From Anniella stebbinsi (lineage: Eukaryota; Chordata; Lepidosauria; Squamata; Anniellidae): 64,000 nucleotides of DNA. This document shows, piece by piece, positions 33,651-45,075 of this stretch. The notes beneath the pieces were generated by a model. It searched no databases, was not told the DNA's origin, and saw only the letters and a list, made by a program, of their open reading frames with translations. The DNA lies in NCBI GenBank assembly GCA_029215795.1, contig JARDYH010000007.1:73648763-73712762 (forward strand), in the 5' to 3' direction. The position numbers and the translations under genes are program-made. Position 1 is the first letter of the stretch; each line of letters starts with the position of its first letter.

Positions 33651-34452
33651 AGTAGTAGTAGCATTCTACTGCAGTCTCTCTCCCCCTTTCACCTGCCTGT
33701 ACTCTATATTCCCCTTCTTAAAAAATCCTCAGCAGCCTGAATAGAAAAGAGTCACAAAAATAAAATGCATATTCTTCTACAGTTTCTCTTTCTCATGCTC
33801 CCTTCCTTATGCATTTCCCTTTAAAAAAATTCCAGCAGCCTGAATAAAAAAGAGTGACAAAAATAATGTTAAAAAGCTGGTGGAGCCACTAGCTTAACCC
33901 ACTGTATATGATCAGGGTATGACCAGTTGTGGTTCCTGACTCACCAGTTGAAGACCCATGACATCTAAACTGTATTTCACAGAGGGAATGCCATATGACT
34001 GCATTACTACTAGAATTGCCAGCTTGCAAACCAGAGATTCCCAGAGAATCCATCACCAACCTGGTGGATAAAGCAATGGCAACTGCTCATGCCTGTTTTT
34101 CCAGACCATAACAAGCAACCTTTACAAACATGCCCCAAAATATATATTAGATGTATGTGACGAAGCAACAAGTTGCATACACTAAGACCAAAGCAAATTA
34201 AAAAAACAGGGCATTGCAAAAACGTCTGAAGGTCAAGGTCTCTGGAGTGATGGGCACACTGCGGATCTTGCTGCAAAGAATGGTGCATGCGTGGACATGT
34301 GCAATGCATGTGGGTGGGGGGAGGGGAGCATCCAGTTTTGTGACAGTGGCTTTATTGATGTTTTGTGTTGATATTAATAGCCCAACCCAACCCAAGGGCT
34401 CAGGGCAGATGGGAGTGTCAGCAGAGCCCCAGGCATCCTCGCAAGCACTTAC

Positions 34453-34836
34453 CTGTTACGCTCACAGAGGGTTCGGCATAAATTTTGTAACTAAGTTTTG
34501 CTTTGGTCTCTTTCTCCATTCTGAAATAGTACTTCCCTTCATCTCTTTCTTGGGCATTGTTGATGGTGAGGGAACAGTCGCCTTGTTCCAGATCCCCCGA
34601 GAGATGAAAGCGATTGAGAGCAAAGTTTTCAATCGGTTTATTCTTATTATTGGTGGCCACTGCAGGATCATTTGGCTTCTTCTCTCCCTCGTACCAATAC
34701 CCATACAATGTGGCAGTGATGAGGGTATCGTCTGTATCATAAGTGAAACTGCAGGGGATGAAGACACAGAGCCCCTTCGGTACGGAAACAGCAGCAGGGG
34801 CAGTCAGGTTGTACTTCGTTAGATCGCATTGCACAC
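34453..34836 (-). CDS. Siglec-like gene C, V-set (sialic-acid-binding) exon
   Basis: The exon is 384 nt, phase 1 at both ends (acceptor cctctttgcag, donor gtaagt). The 128 residues begin GVQCDLTKYNL. They include the hallmark 'KGLCVFIPCSFTY' (inter-domain and B-strand Cys), GYWYEG, 'LSGDLEQGDCSLTI' (intra-sheet Cys) and 'DEGKYYFRMEKE', with the canonical F-strand Arg at 34520-34522. No stop or frameshift is present. The signal exon at 35987-36047 joins in matching phase. This is the best-preserved Siglec V-set here, and its product is expected to bind sialylated glycans at the cell surface (inference from the Arg). Confidence 0.9.
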
Positions 34837-34919
34837 CTGCAAAGAGGAGAAGACAAGAAACTCAACCATCCAGGTAGAGAACACCAGTCCCCTCCTCACC
34901 CCACGCCATTACTGGAAAT

Positions 34920-35035
34920 GTCTGGAGAATCCAGGGAGCAGACAGTGTGTTGCTCCCATAGCTCTGTCCCCTCAGTCTGCTCCTAGTCCTTACCCTCCCA
35001 AAGCAGGCAGGCTGGAGAATCCAGGGAGCAGACAG
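34920..35035 (-). repeat. tandem duplicate of the signal-exon 3' end
   Basis: The stretch agtgtgttgctcccatagct ... cttaccctcccaaagcaggc is repeated nearly exactly at 35936-36007, where it forms the donor side of the gene C signal exon. The copy here keeps the gtaagg-type donor context but has no start codon. The hAT-like element 35036-35930 lies between the two copies. Confidence 0.8.
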
Positions 35036-35930
35036 TAGGGGTGTGCATCGGATCGGGTCCAATACACGATCCGGAGCCAATCCAACCGAAATTGGATAAA
35101 ATTATCCGATTCCGATCCTGGCTTCTGGATCATCTGATCTGATTCGAACTGGTCCGAAAGGACCCGATCCAGTTCGGATAAGATCGGAGGATCGGATCTC
35201 CTCCCCCCTTCGCGCTCCTTATCTGCTGGGGCCGTCCACTGCCCTCTTCTACTGAGAAACAGGCTTCGCGGCCTGCCTCTCAGTAGCGAGCTGGGTGATG
35301 ACATCACCCGGCGCACTACTGAGAGGCAGGCCGCGAAGCCTGTTTCTCAGTAGAAGGGGGCAGCAGACAGCCCTGGCAGGTAAGGAGCACAAGGGGGAGG
35401 AGGGCCCCACTTACCTGCGGGAGCACCCGCTTCCATCCGCTGCTGAGATCTACTGAGAAAGAGGCTTTGCGGCCTGCCTCTCAGTAGAGCGCCAGGTGAT
35501 GACATCATCATCTGCGCGCTACTGAGAGGCAGGCTGCGAAGCCTGTTTCTCAGTAGATCGGAGTAGCGGACGGCCCCGGCAGGTAAGGAGCGCGAGTGGG
35601 GGGGAGGGACAGGTAGGGGGGAGTTAGGCCCCCACTCATCCACTCACCGCCATGTTTTCCCCATAGATTTGCATTGGCGGAAAGCTTTCTTTCCCCCAAT
35701 GCAAGCCTATGGCGAAAACACCAAAAATGGCGGCCGATCCGAAAATCGCACATTCGATTTTCGGATCGGGATCGGGTCCGATCCGAAAATCGGACATCTA
35801 ATTTTCGGATCCGGATCGGGTCCGATCTGATCTGAGGGACCTCTGATTTTGTCTGAACTGATCCAGGACAACATTGGAGGTCCCAATCCGGGTCCCGATC
35901 TGATCCGGGGGGGGGCCGTGCACATCCCTA
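35036..35930. mobile_element. hAT-like non-autonomous element, second copy
   Basis: The 895-bp element starts taggggtgtgcatcgg and ends gtgcacatcccta, with 8-bp duplications gcagacag (35028-35035) and gcagatag (35931-35938). It has two palindromes centred on gtgatgacatcac (near 35300 and 35500) with arms gcctgcctctcagtag. Terminal regions are again rich in ccgatccg/cggatcgg. It lies in the first intron of Siglec gene C. Confidence 0.9.
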
Positions 35931-35986
35931 GCAGATAGTGTGTTGCTCCCATAGCTCTGCCCCCTCAGCCTGCTCCTGGTCCTTAC

Positions 35987-36047
35987 CCTCCCAAAGCAGG
36001 CAGGCTGGAACCAGGGCAAGAATCAGGACCTTAAGAGGATGGCCCAT
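35987..36047 (-). CDS. Siglec-like gene C, signal-peptide exon
   Basis: An ATG at 36045-36047 opens 20 codons plus one base (phase 1) before a gtaagg donor. The peptide MGHPLKVLILALVPACLLWE is a textbook signal sequence: a basic residue, a long hydrophobic core, then LLWEG. It joins in phase to the V-set exon at 34453-34836. About 1.15 kb of intron, mostly the hAT-like element, lies between them. Confidence 0.82.
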
Positions 36048-36641
36048 CTTCTCTTTTCTTCTGCTCCCTGAAACTTCAGTAGCTCCGCTGTCAGCTGTAG
36101 GATCCTAGGAAACAGGATCCTACAGCCTCCCTTGTGAAAGCCAGATTGTTGTTTTTTGCATCTCAGGATGGGGAAAATCATCATAGTCTGGATCATGCGT
36201 CACTCAGCAAACTCTTACTGGCCACCCAATCCTACTTGTTGCACACAGTAAGCCACTGAGCAGTCCATGGGTCCCCGGCAAGTGGTGCACAGCTCCCTGA
36301 TCTTCTGCCAAGATGCCATTGTGCAAATGGCGGCTGTATAGTGGCCATCGATGCAAAGTTATGGTCATAAATGGCCCTTTTACACTTGTAAGTTTGCATA
36401 AATGGCCCCTTTACTGATGCCATTTGTGCTTACAAAAAAGGCAGAGACACCATTTTATGCAAAGCGGCGGCTTCACAGACCAGCAGGAACCACCATGCTT
36501 GCCTAACTCAGCACATGCCAAGATGGACAAGTGCGGCAGTCCATGGCCTGGAGTCCAGGAAGCCAAGCAGGGGGATGTCCGCTTGGACTCCACTTTCTTC
36601 CTGGACTCCCACAATATCCCTATTTGCAACAGGCTGTTAAA

Positions 36642-36953
36642 TAGGGTAACCATATAGAAAGGAGGACAGGGCTCCTGTATCTTTAACCGTTGTATAGAAC
36701 AGGGAAATTCAGCAGGTGTCATTTGTGTGCATGCAGCACCTGGAGAAATTCCCTCTTCATCCCAACAGTTAAAGCTGCAGGAGCTTTGTCCTCTTTTGTA
36801 TCTGGTCACACTGCAGGGCTCCTGCAGCTTTAACTGTTGTGATGAAGAGGGAATTCCACCAGGTGCTTTATGCTTACAAATGACACCTGCTGAATTTCCC
36901 TTTTCAACACAAAGACGCAGAAGCCCTGTCCTCTTTTTCATATGGTCATCCTA
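36642..36953. mobile_element. foldback MITE, TAGGGTGACCA family, copy 2
   Basis: A 312-bp palindromic relative of 2750-3069. Ends are tagggtaaccatat and atatggtcatccta, with inverted 'gaaattccctcttcatc' blocks. Confidence 0.88.
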
Positions 36954-36999
36954 ATGGCTGTATCTATACCTGCCTGCCATATAGCTGTGAGAGATGAGG

Positions 37000-37800
37000 A
37001 ACATGTCAAAAAAAGAAGTGTCATCTTTAATTCAGCACCGGAGACATGGCGGAATGCAGAAGGGCTCAGAGCAGGGATGGCAGAGGAATCCATTGGAAGG
37101 ATCACATTTTAGTGGCTCTGGCTCACTAGTTTGCGAGGTACCCTGACTCAAACAGTGTGGGTCAGGCCAGCTTGTGGACTTCTGTGGCTAGCACTGCCAT
37201 GCACAAAGCCCTTGCGGTCTCCTTGCTGATGCTGACACCAGCAAAGAGAGCACAAGGCGTGTTGAGCACAGGGGTGGCAGCAATCAATGGCAGAAAGTGG
37301 AAGGGGGTGGCCAGAATTCCTGCCGCCGTCCCCTACTACCTGCCGGCGCCAGCGCCACTATGCACAAACCCCTGACACTCTGCTTGGCAAGAATACCAAG
37401 GAGGCTCTGAGGGGTTTGCGCATGCTGGTGGGCGGTGGCCGTACCGGCACTGCTGCCACAGTGGTCATTGTACTGTGCACCAATGTCTCCTTCTCCAGTA
37501 GGGAGAAGGAGACATCGGCACACAGCAGGGTCGCTGGGCCCAAGTCTCTGTTTCTCCTTCCCATGGTCCATGAGGGAGGAAGAGAGGCTTACAAACAGCA
37601 ACTCAGCTGCTCCGTGCAAAAGTCCCTCCTGAGGCCCAGGAGGCAGAAGGAGAGGCTTGTGCACAGAGACTCATCCTGGCTGGGAGTCCGTGAATTCAGA
37701 CAGGCAGCTGGCGATAATTCTGAAGGTAGGATCACTGAGGGAGGGGAACATTGATGCGGGGGGTGGGGGTCTGGACCAAGGGCTCTCAGAAACCTGAAGC
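37000..37800. other. intergenic, no gene seen
   Basis: GC-richer sequence with open frames on both strands (37287-37754 plus, 37284-37664 minus), but no recognisable domain. An inverted arrangement of 'cctttgcg/gcatgc...ccaatgtctccttctcc' blocks suggests a palindromic repeat. Confidence 0.35.
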
Positions 37801-37812
37801 CAGCACTGTGTT

Positions 37813-38330
37813 GTGTCTAATTCCTCTCCCCTTGCTCAGGGCGAAGGAATGTTAGACGTTAATTCAGAATCAGATTCTGAACTCGAACAGACATTCCAGT
37901 CCATACCAGAAGGGGAAGATGTTGTTCCCATAGCTTCGCTTTTAGTGGGTGTTTCTCCTGATGTAAATAACCCTCCAGTTGATAAGCAGTCTTCGACTTT
38001 AGAAGACGAGGGGGGGAGTGAGCTCAGAAATCCCATTTTCCGTAGGAGAGAAAAACGAGCACAGATCAAAGAGGTCAGGAGGTGGCGCTCGGAAAGATTA
38101 CTTGCTCAGAAAAAGCTGGATGTGAATTCTTCTCAGAAGTGACTCTCGCTTCCTTTTGAATGGATCAACTGTTTTGTTTGCTTAGCTAAATTACACCTTG
38201 GGGCAAAACGCTTTCTAAGTTTTAACTCCTTTCAATGGGAAGGAAGGGGTCATTTGCTAAATAAAAGATTGATTGCTTTCCTAAGAGGCCTCCTTATTGA
38301 CTTCAATGAGTGCTAGAAGTTAGAGAGTCA
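37813..38330 (+). mobile_element. retroelement-like relic, unassigned
   Basis: A 109-codon frame encodes an acidic stretch (SESDSELEQ) then a basic helix (RREKRAQIKEVRRWRSERLL). It is followed by AT-rich sequence with aataaa near 38262. It is homologous to the minus-strand relic at 17760-18490. The family is not identified; it is not considered a host gene. Confidence 0.45.
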
Positions 38331-38664
38331 CGACACACTGCCAGGCAAGATGCACCTAATAAATACAACGGCAATCTTATGGCCCGTGGAAGAGAATCTC
38401 AAGAAGCATAGGATGCCTCAGTATACCCCTTCTATAGATGGAGACAGCTCTCTGACCTTGGAAGGGGAAGTCAACCCTCCTCCCCTCCTCTCTGCCTCCT
38501 CACAGCCAGCTTGGGAAGGACCAGGCCCGCTACCTCTCCGAGGCCGGAAATAACGGCGTTGGAGAGGGGGAAAGCCGGCATTCTGGTGAGTGGGGAGGGG
38601 AGGACACTCAAGAGGCCAGGATATGATTTATCTTGAGCTTTATTCCTTCCAGCTTCCTCCAACT

Positions 38665-38960
38665 TAGAAACATAGTATAGTAGAGTTGCAAGGGGCCTAT
38701 AAGGCCATTGAGTCCAACCCCCTGCTCAGTGCAGGAATCCACCTTAAAGCCTACCTGACAGATGGCTGTCCAGCTGCCTCTTGAATGCCTCTAGTGTGGG
38801 AGAGCCCACCACCTCCCTAGGTCATTGGTTCCATCGTTGTACTGCTCTAACAGACAGGAAGGTTTTCCTGATGTCCAGCCGGAATCTGGCTTCCTGTCAC
38901 TTGAGCCCATTATTCCGTGTCCTGCATGGTGGACATGGAGTAACTTCCTTCCCTCCCCCT
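38665..38960 (-). mobile_element. CR1-like LINE fragment
   Basis: Antisense CR1 3' region: 'gagtccaaccccctgctcag', 'ggctgtccagctgcctcttg', caggaaggttttcctgatgtccagccggaatctggcttcc. It is well preserved and ends near agaaacatagtatag, the complement of the CR1 3' octamer. Confidence 0.85.
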
Positions 38961-39602
38961 CCAAATCCCCCTTCTTAGATGGGCTGAAAAGCCCCACTAG
39001 CGAAAATAAAGGAGATCAAGGGATGAGGAAGCAAAGACTGCCTCTGCTGCTCCTCCCACCCTGCTGGCTTCAGCCTGACAGGGCATAGGAATCTCGGTTG
39101 CCTCCGAGTTCAAGAGCTTCCAAGCAAGGAGGCTGCGATCAATAGGATCGTGCTCTAAAAAGCCTAATCCAGCCAAAGTTAATCTCTTTAAAATCCTGCA
39201 ATCCTAAAATTCACCAGGGAATAAGCTCAACTGAACACCAGGTTATCTTCAAGTAATGTGTATAGGGTTGCACTATTAGCCCTTCAGAGCTCAGCAGGAC
39301 CCATATGAAACCAAGAGTTCTTCCAAGTTCTTTAATTTGACTGGATTGTGCCCTATGATAAAATAAATAATCTTACCCCTTTGAAATGGCGAGTGGGTTC
39401 TTCCAAACCTTCCAGGGCTCTCTGTGCCGACGAGCTTGTCTTGCTGTATTAACAGGACCAGAAATGTAGGAAATGGGCTGGAGGAAATAAAAATCAGAGA
39501 AAAGCAGAAGTGTTTCTCAATTGTGCCTGCAAATTGTCATCTTTACATTGCAACATCAATGAACAGTCCCAGGTTGGCCGACAACATCTTATGTCGTAAT
39601 AA

Positions 39603-39870
39603 AAACATGAGAGCATAAGAAGAGCCATGCTGGATCAGAACAAGGGTCCATCCAGTCCAGCACACAATGGCCAACCAGCTGTCGATCAGGGACCCACAAG
39701 CAGGACACAGGTGCATCAGCACTCTACCACCCATGTTCCCCAGCAACTGGCATATGCAGGCCTTCTGCCTCTGATCCTGGAGGGGGCACCTAGCCATCAG
39801 GACTAGTAGCCATGGATAGCCTTCTCCTCCAGGGATTTATCCACCCCCTTTGAAAGCCATCTGTTGTACT
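39603..39870 (+). repeat. TCCAGCA-family interspersed repeat
   Basis: Near full-length copy: 'gagcataagaagagccatgc' ... 'gtccatccagtccagcacac' ... ggagggggcacctagccatcagg ... tccagggatttatcc. Confidence 0.82.
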
Positions 39871-40450
39871 CCATGGAGTGCATCAGCCATCATAGATAGT
39901 CTAAGTAACCGAGAATAAGGAAGCGGGTTTGACAGATAATCTCTTTGTACGACGTATAGGTCCTTCACTTTCCACAAATATACCCTGTGGTATCAGACAC
40001 CTTTTTTATCAGTCCTGAAGCTTAATTGGACAGTAGACAGATCTGAAGATAACCACTGCTTGACAAGAAGATCAAGGTGACCAATTGAGTGTGAAAGTCT
40101 CTGATGAATGTGTATATATGTGTGTGTGTGGGGGGGTGTTTGAAAAACAGGAAAGGGACAACTTTTGGCCCTTCTCTGTTCAGTTTTATGCAATTTCAAA
40201 ACCCATTTTTTACTCCAAATGGCTTTTTTTGTGTTTTCAATCTCTTCTCTCCACACTCCGATTGTGAGAGTCTCTCCTGTTCTAAATGTCTGCTGGTAGT
40301 ACTGTTTCAGAGCTTTAAGATGCTTTTTTTTTAAGCACATAGGTAGACAGTGGTGTGTGTTTTACGGTTTTTAAATTATTGCATGTTTTAAGTGTAAGTC
40401 ACCTCAGGGGCCCAATTTAGGCCAAAGAGAGACTCATAAATTTACAAATA
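39870..40450 (+). repeat. receptor-flank duplication module, copy 1
   Basis: The run gagaataaggaagcgggttt ... 'tatcagtcctgaag' ... 'ataaccactgcttgacaaga' ... gtttgaaaaacagg ... gtgtaagtcacctc recurs at about 44400-45075, 51010-51545 and 51890-52378. The last copies lie upstream of the intact receptor gene. No coding domain is seen. Confidence 0.75.
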
Positions 40451-41040
40451 AATAAACCACGGTGGGCTGTGGTGATCATGCGAACCAGGACATAGGGCTT
40501 TTGATAACGAACTTGTGCCTGGGTTTATTAACTTATTTAGAGCAAGATGTGCAACTCTAAGATGTTCAGGGAATTAGTTCAGTAGCCGTTTGGGTAACCT
40601 GGCTGCCCCTGGGTTGGGTGAAATTGTTCCCTGCCATGTCTGAGGTGCCACACCTTTTAGGTGTTTGAGAATGCCTTCTTGGGACTCACCCCTGCAGACC
40701 CTCAGCTCTGGGCGAGTGAAAATAGGTCTGCCCCAAAGGGGACCAACACCCCGCCCAACTCCCAAAGCTCTGAGTGGGGAATCTCAGCAGTCCCTAATCA
40801 CCTTAGTGGGGCTTCCTGAGCTCACAAAGTCCTTACCTATTTGGCCCTACTCTGCAATTCCTCGACAGTTGTGACCATTCTATGCTTACTTTACTTAGCC
40901 ATCCAACCACAAGGACAGCCAATACCTACAGACCATGGGAGGTTTCCTTAAGATCCTTCCTTGGTTCCTCTAGGGGGCAGTCTTTGGCCTCAATCCCCCC
41001 CCCCCCGGGTCATTCTCATCCCAATCCTTTTCTCCTAGGA
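40450..41040 (+). repeat. receptor-flank duplication module, second part
   Basis: 'ggtgggctgtggtgatcatg' ... 'gcagaccctcagctctgggc' ... ctaatcaccttagtggggcttcctgagctc is duplicated at 47330-47960 with about 80% visual identity. Confidence 0.7.
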
Positions 41041-41502
41041 TAGAGAAATGCTTTTCATAGGGTGTAATTCTCCAAGACTTTATTCCACATATAAGAGTGA
41101 ATTAGGGGTGCAGGACTTCAGGTCCAGGGGGGGGGTGCAATCTGCATTGGTGGGGGCCCATTCTGTCTCTTATGGTCCCCAAGTGGTCCCATTCGCTAAC
41201 TTCATCCCCTTTTCCCTGGCCATAATGTGAGACAAAAATGCATATTCCTGACCAAAGAAGTTTAGAAATGCATATTTTGTGATAAAATGAGTTCAAACAT
41301 ACTTCTTTAAATAGCAGTTGAATAACTCTTTTGTGCAAGTTTAAAGAGAGAGAAAAAATAACAGATTTATTCAATAGGACAGAGCGGGCTTATAAAGGAA
41401 CACGTTTGAAAGTGACACAGACCAAATATGGACCAATCCATCCAGCCATAATCACAGGCATATGGGTCTTTTCCTCATCTCCACCTGATTTTCCAGGATG
41501 TT

Positions 41503-42200
41503 GCAAGGCTGGAAATGGGTAGGAAGAAAGACATTGAAAATTATGTTTAGGGATGCCCGTCCTTTCAACATCTGGCATGTTTTGGACCCGATGGCTCTCC
41601 CCTGTCTGCCTGATTCAGCTTGCATTCATGAGCCAAGATGCAGGCTTCTCCCAAAATCCGGGAACATTCTGTGTGATTTCCACAAATCCTGGCTATAATT
41701 TGCTTAATTTGCGCAAATTCCAGCCATAAATGGTGTAATTTCTGCACATTTCAGCCAAAAATCGTGTGATTTGTGCCTATGGCAGCCACAATGTATCCAA
41801 ATTATGCCATTTACCACTGGAATGTGGGCAAATTCAGCAAATTAGGGCCAGAATGTGCACAAATCATGCAAATTGCTGGCTCAAGTTGTGCAGCTTTTCC
41901 TTGATGAGAGGAAAAACGCCTGGAAAATTCATGACCTGGCCTGATTTGACACAGATCTAGTTGAGCCAGCTCATGAGGAAGCCAGCCGAAGGTGGGAGGC
42001 TGAGCTGTGGAAAAAGCGGCAAACTCCACTGTCCAGACAGAACCCTCTGACATCTCTAATTATGCTCTCTCCATTGGCTGAGCTGTGGGACAAATGCAAG
42101 ACCTAAGGAATGGCGTCACATAGGCCTCTGTGTGGTTCAGTTCTTGCTGGCCATCCTTCTTCCCCCTCATCATCATATTGGGATGTTTTTGTGGATGGTT
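41503..42200 (+). pseudogene. FPR-like GPCR relic (ECL2-TM5), split by a transposon
   Basis: The left piece (...gaaaattatgtt) and right piece (attatgctctctcc ... ggaatggcgtcaca ... gtgtggttcagttcttgctgg ... cctcatcatcatattgggat) correspond to the second extracellular loop and TM5 of the intact receptor. They match a more continuous relic at 49465-49612. A 511-bp hAT-like element interrupts them. Nothing else of the receptor is recognisable here. Confidence 0.6.
41548..42058. mobile_element. hAT-like MITE inside GPCR relic
   Basis: The 511-bp element starts tagggatgcccgtcc and ends gacatctcta. It is bounded by attatgtt (41540-41547) and attatgct (42059-42066). The interior repeats short blocks around 'gcaaattccagccat/aatgtgcacaaatcatgc'. 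The uninterrupted paralogue at 49465 confirms the insertion site. Confidence 0.8.
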
Positions 42201-42384
42201 CATGCCATATCGGCAGGGATGATGGGAGTTGTAGTCCAACACATCTGAAAGTCACTAGGTAGGGGAAGGTTGACCTGCCATCTCTGCTATGATTGATTGC
42301 TGCTCAGGGAAACGCTTGAAGTACACTCGGTTGCATAGGTAGTTATGATGGCTGGCATGGGTTTCACTTTCAGTACCTGGGCAC

Positions 42385-43345
42385 GGTAATGGACTGGATG
42401 AGGGCCAACAAACGGAGACTCTATCCAGACAAGACGGAGGTACTGTTTGTGGGTGGTTTGGCTGTTCGGCTAGATGATGTTCACCCTGTTCTGGATGGGG
42501 CTGCACTAAAGGATAGGGTCCATAGTTTGGGGGTGCTCCTGGATCCAAAACTGTTACTTGAGGCACAGGTGAACTCAGTGGCAAGGAGCACCTTTTATCA
42601 GCTTAGGCTGATACAGCAACTGCATCCTTATCTGGACAGAGATGGCCTAGCTACAATTGTCCACGCTCTGATAACCTTTCGTCTGGATTACTGCAATGCG
42701 CTATACGTGGGGCTGCCTTTGAAAACAGTCTGGAAACTTCAACTGCTACAAAAAAGGACAGCCAGACTGTGAACAGGGACTGGCCAATGAGACCACATTA
42801 TGCCAGTCCTTTTCCAGCTACACTGGCTGCTGGTCCAGGTCCAGGCCCGATTCAAAGTGATAGTATTAACATTCAGAGTCCTAAACAACTTTGGGCCAGG
42901 TCATCTGAAGGAACGCCTCCTTCCACATGTACCTGCCCAGACAGTAAGATCATCCTTGGGGGTCCTTCTCCATGAGCCCCTACCAAAGGAAGTGAGGCAG
43001 GTGGCTACCAGGAGAAAGGCCTTCTCTGCTGTGGCACCCCGGCTGTGGAATGACCTCCCTAGAGAGGTTTGCCTGGCACCTACTTTTAGACGCCAGGTGA
43101 AGACCTTTTTATTTTCTCAGTATTTTAACAGTTTATCAGTTTAATTTTCAACTTTGCTGTTTTAAATCTGCATTTTAAATTGGTATTAATTTTTGCATTG
43201 CTGCTTGGTTTTATCCTGCTTGTGTTCTTATATTGTATTTTTATACTGTTGTTTTATATTTTGAATGGTTTTTATGGTTTAAATTTTTGTAAACTGCCCA
43301 GAGAGCTTTGGGTATTGGGCGGTATAAAAATGCAATAAATACATA
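42385..43345 (+). mobile_element. L2-like LINE, 3' end of ORF2
   Basis: This is the best LINE copy in the window. A 127-codon frame carries 'DWMRANKRRLYPDKTEVLFV', LGVLLDPKLLLEAQV and 'TFRLDYCNALYVGLPLKTVW', which is RT C-terminal sequence of the L2 clade. After a stop/frameshift near 42770 a second frame continues 'VLFQLHWLLVQVQARFKVIV' to RKAFSAVAPRLWNDLP. The A/T-rich 3' UTR ends 'gagctttgggtattgggcgg' tataaaaatgcaataaatac. Confidence 0.92.
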
Positions 43346-43379
43346 AATACATTTCTGTTTCATACTCTCATGGCCTATC

Positions 43380-44390
43380 ACTTAACCTAAAGTTTCATCT
43401 GAAGGGTGGGGTGGTGGAGGCCAGGGAACCAATGAAAGAAAGAGTCCTGATTGCAAAAATCATCTCCTGAAATCCTCCACCCTATTTGTGGATGGTGAAA
43501 TTCAGAAGACCACTCTGAAAGAACTTCTCCTGGGGCTACCATTTTCCATACTCCACAATGCCCTGCACCTAGAATTTTTCTGGGGCTTTGTAACATGGGG
43601 GTAGAGAATAATGGGCTCCACAAACAATGATGGAGAATATTTGGCAAAATGGTCCTCTCTTTGGGAGGAGGTGAGAAAAAGAATATTCTATGATGTCAGA
43701 AAAGTCTCCGGAAACATTTACCATAATGTCTACTTCATGTTCCAAGAGAGCTGTGAATTCCTCTCCAGTCTTTGGACTGTAACACCAGTTAGTGTTTGGA
43801 AAGATGGCGCCATCCAGCTAATGGGAGAAGGCAGGCAAGAAAGACCCTCCATAGAGAGAGGTGTATTCTGAATTGGGAGAAGAGAGGTGACAAATCAGCT
43901 GGAGTTCAGTTAGCTGAAATTGGTGGGGAGATTGGGAGGAGGTTCAAAATCTGCTCTATAGGAATCTATTTTAAATAGAGTCATTCAGTGCATTTGCTGT
44001 GTGCTGGAGCAACAATGTCTTTCCTCCACTGCACTCAGCTTCTATATCTCTAAGTAGAGCAAGTAAATATTAGAAAGAAGATTGTAAGCAGTTCTCAAAG
44101 TGGCTTGGGCTGCCATCTCGCCTCCTTTCAGGTTGATCTAAAAAGTCCCAGCTGTGTTTCTCAGAAAACTAAATCCAGCCAATTTGAAAGGAACCATTTC
44201 TACCAGCTTTACAGAACCTGAAACAATCCACTTCCTTTTCCCCCCTCCCACTCTTAACACTGAGCAAGTGCTGTGTGTTTAGGTTGCAAATAAAAAACCA
44301 AGAACTCTCACAAGGAAGTAAGCCCCCCCAAACACAATGGAATTTACTTCTGAGTAAACATGGGTAGGCTTGCACTGTAAGCCATGTAGC
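43380..44390. other. intergenic, no gene seen
   Basis: An inverted pair (ggtggtggaggccagggaacc ... ggctaccattttccatactcc) is weak. From about 43980 the sequence resembles the stretch at 50320-50640, part of the receptor-flank duplication. Confidence 0.4.
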
Positions 44391-44399
44391 ACTGCCTGC

Positions 44400-45075
44400 T
44401 TAACTCCAAGAAGTGCATCACACGTCATAGATAGCCTAAGTAATTGAGAATAAGGAAGTGGTTTTTATAGATAATCCATTTGCGTCCTGAAGAGGTCTTT
44501 CACTTTTGGACAAAATATTCTGTACTATTGGAATCTTTTTATCAGTCCTGCATTTCTGAGGATGACCATCGCTTGATAAGAAGATCAAGGAGACCAAGTG
44601 AGTCCAGCAGTCTCTGATGAATGTATGTGTTGGGGTGGGGGGAAGGTGTTTGAAAAGCAATCCTCCCCAAGCAAGCAAGGGCAACTTGGGGTCTTTGTTC
44701 AGTTTTAGGCAGGCTCTTAAAACCTTTTTTGTTGTTGTTCCATATGCTTTAATGTGGATTCCTGCATTGAACAGGGGATCAGACTCGATGGCCTTATAGG
44801 CCTCTTCCAACTCTTCTATGATTCTAAGATCACTTTTTTTGTATTTTAAGTCACTTAAAATACAAAATCCACAGACTGTTCGCATTTTTTTTCTCCTCTC
44901 ACTTTCCGCTATTGGTATTCTTTTAAAGTTTTAAAATAGTTTTTTTAAGTAGATAGATCGATAGGTGTGTATGTGTGTGTTTTAAAGTATTTAAATCTTG
45001 AATTGATGCAAGGGTTAAGTGTAAGTCAGCTCATGGCCCCTATTTAGGCAAAAAGGAGACTCGTAAACTTACGAA
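44400..45075 (+). repeat. receptor-flank duplication module, copy 2
   Basis: It is homologous to 39870-40450 and 51010-51545 ('attgagaataaggaagtggt' ... 'tcttgataagaagatcaagg'-like ... gtgtaagtcagctc), with a CR1 3' end inserted at about 44745-44826. Confidence 0.72.
44745..44826 (+). mobile_element. CR1-like LINE 3' end
   Basis: 'gtggattcctgcattgaaca' ... 'gatggccttataggcctctt' ... ccaactcttctatgattct, with the terminal CR1-type octamer. Confidence 0.75.

Noticed and set aside
34214..34822. 202-codon plus-strand open frame
   Set aside because: It is antisense to the gene C V-set exon, whose splice sites and conserved motifs establish the minus strand as coding.
37284..37754. Overlapping open frames of about 125-155 codons on both strands
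   Set aside because: No signal, domain or codon pattern supports either. Their mirrored repeat content suggests a palindromic repeat.
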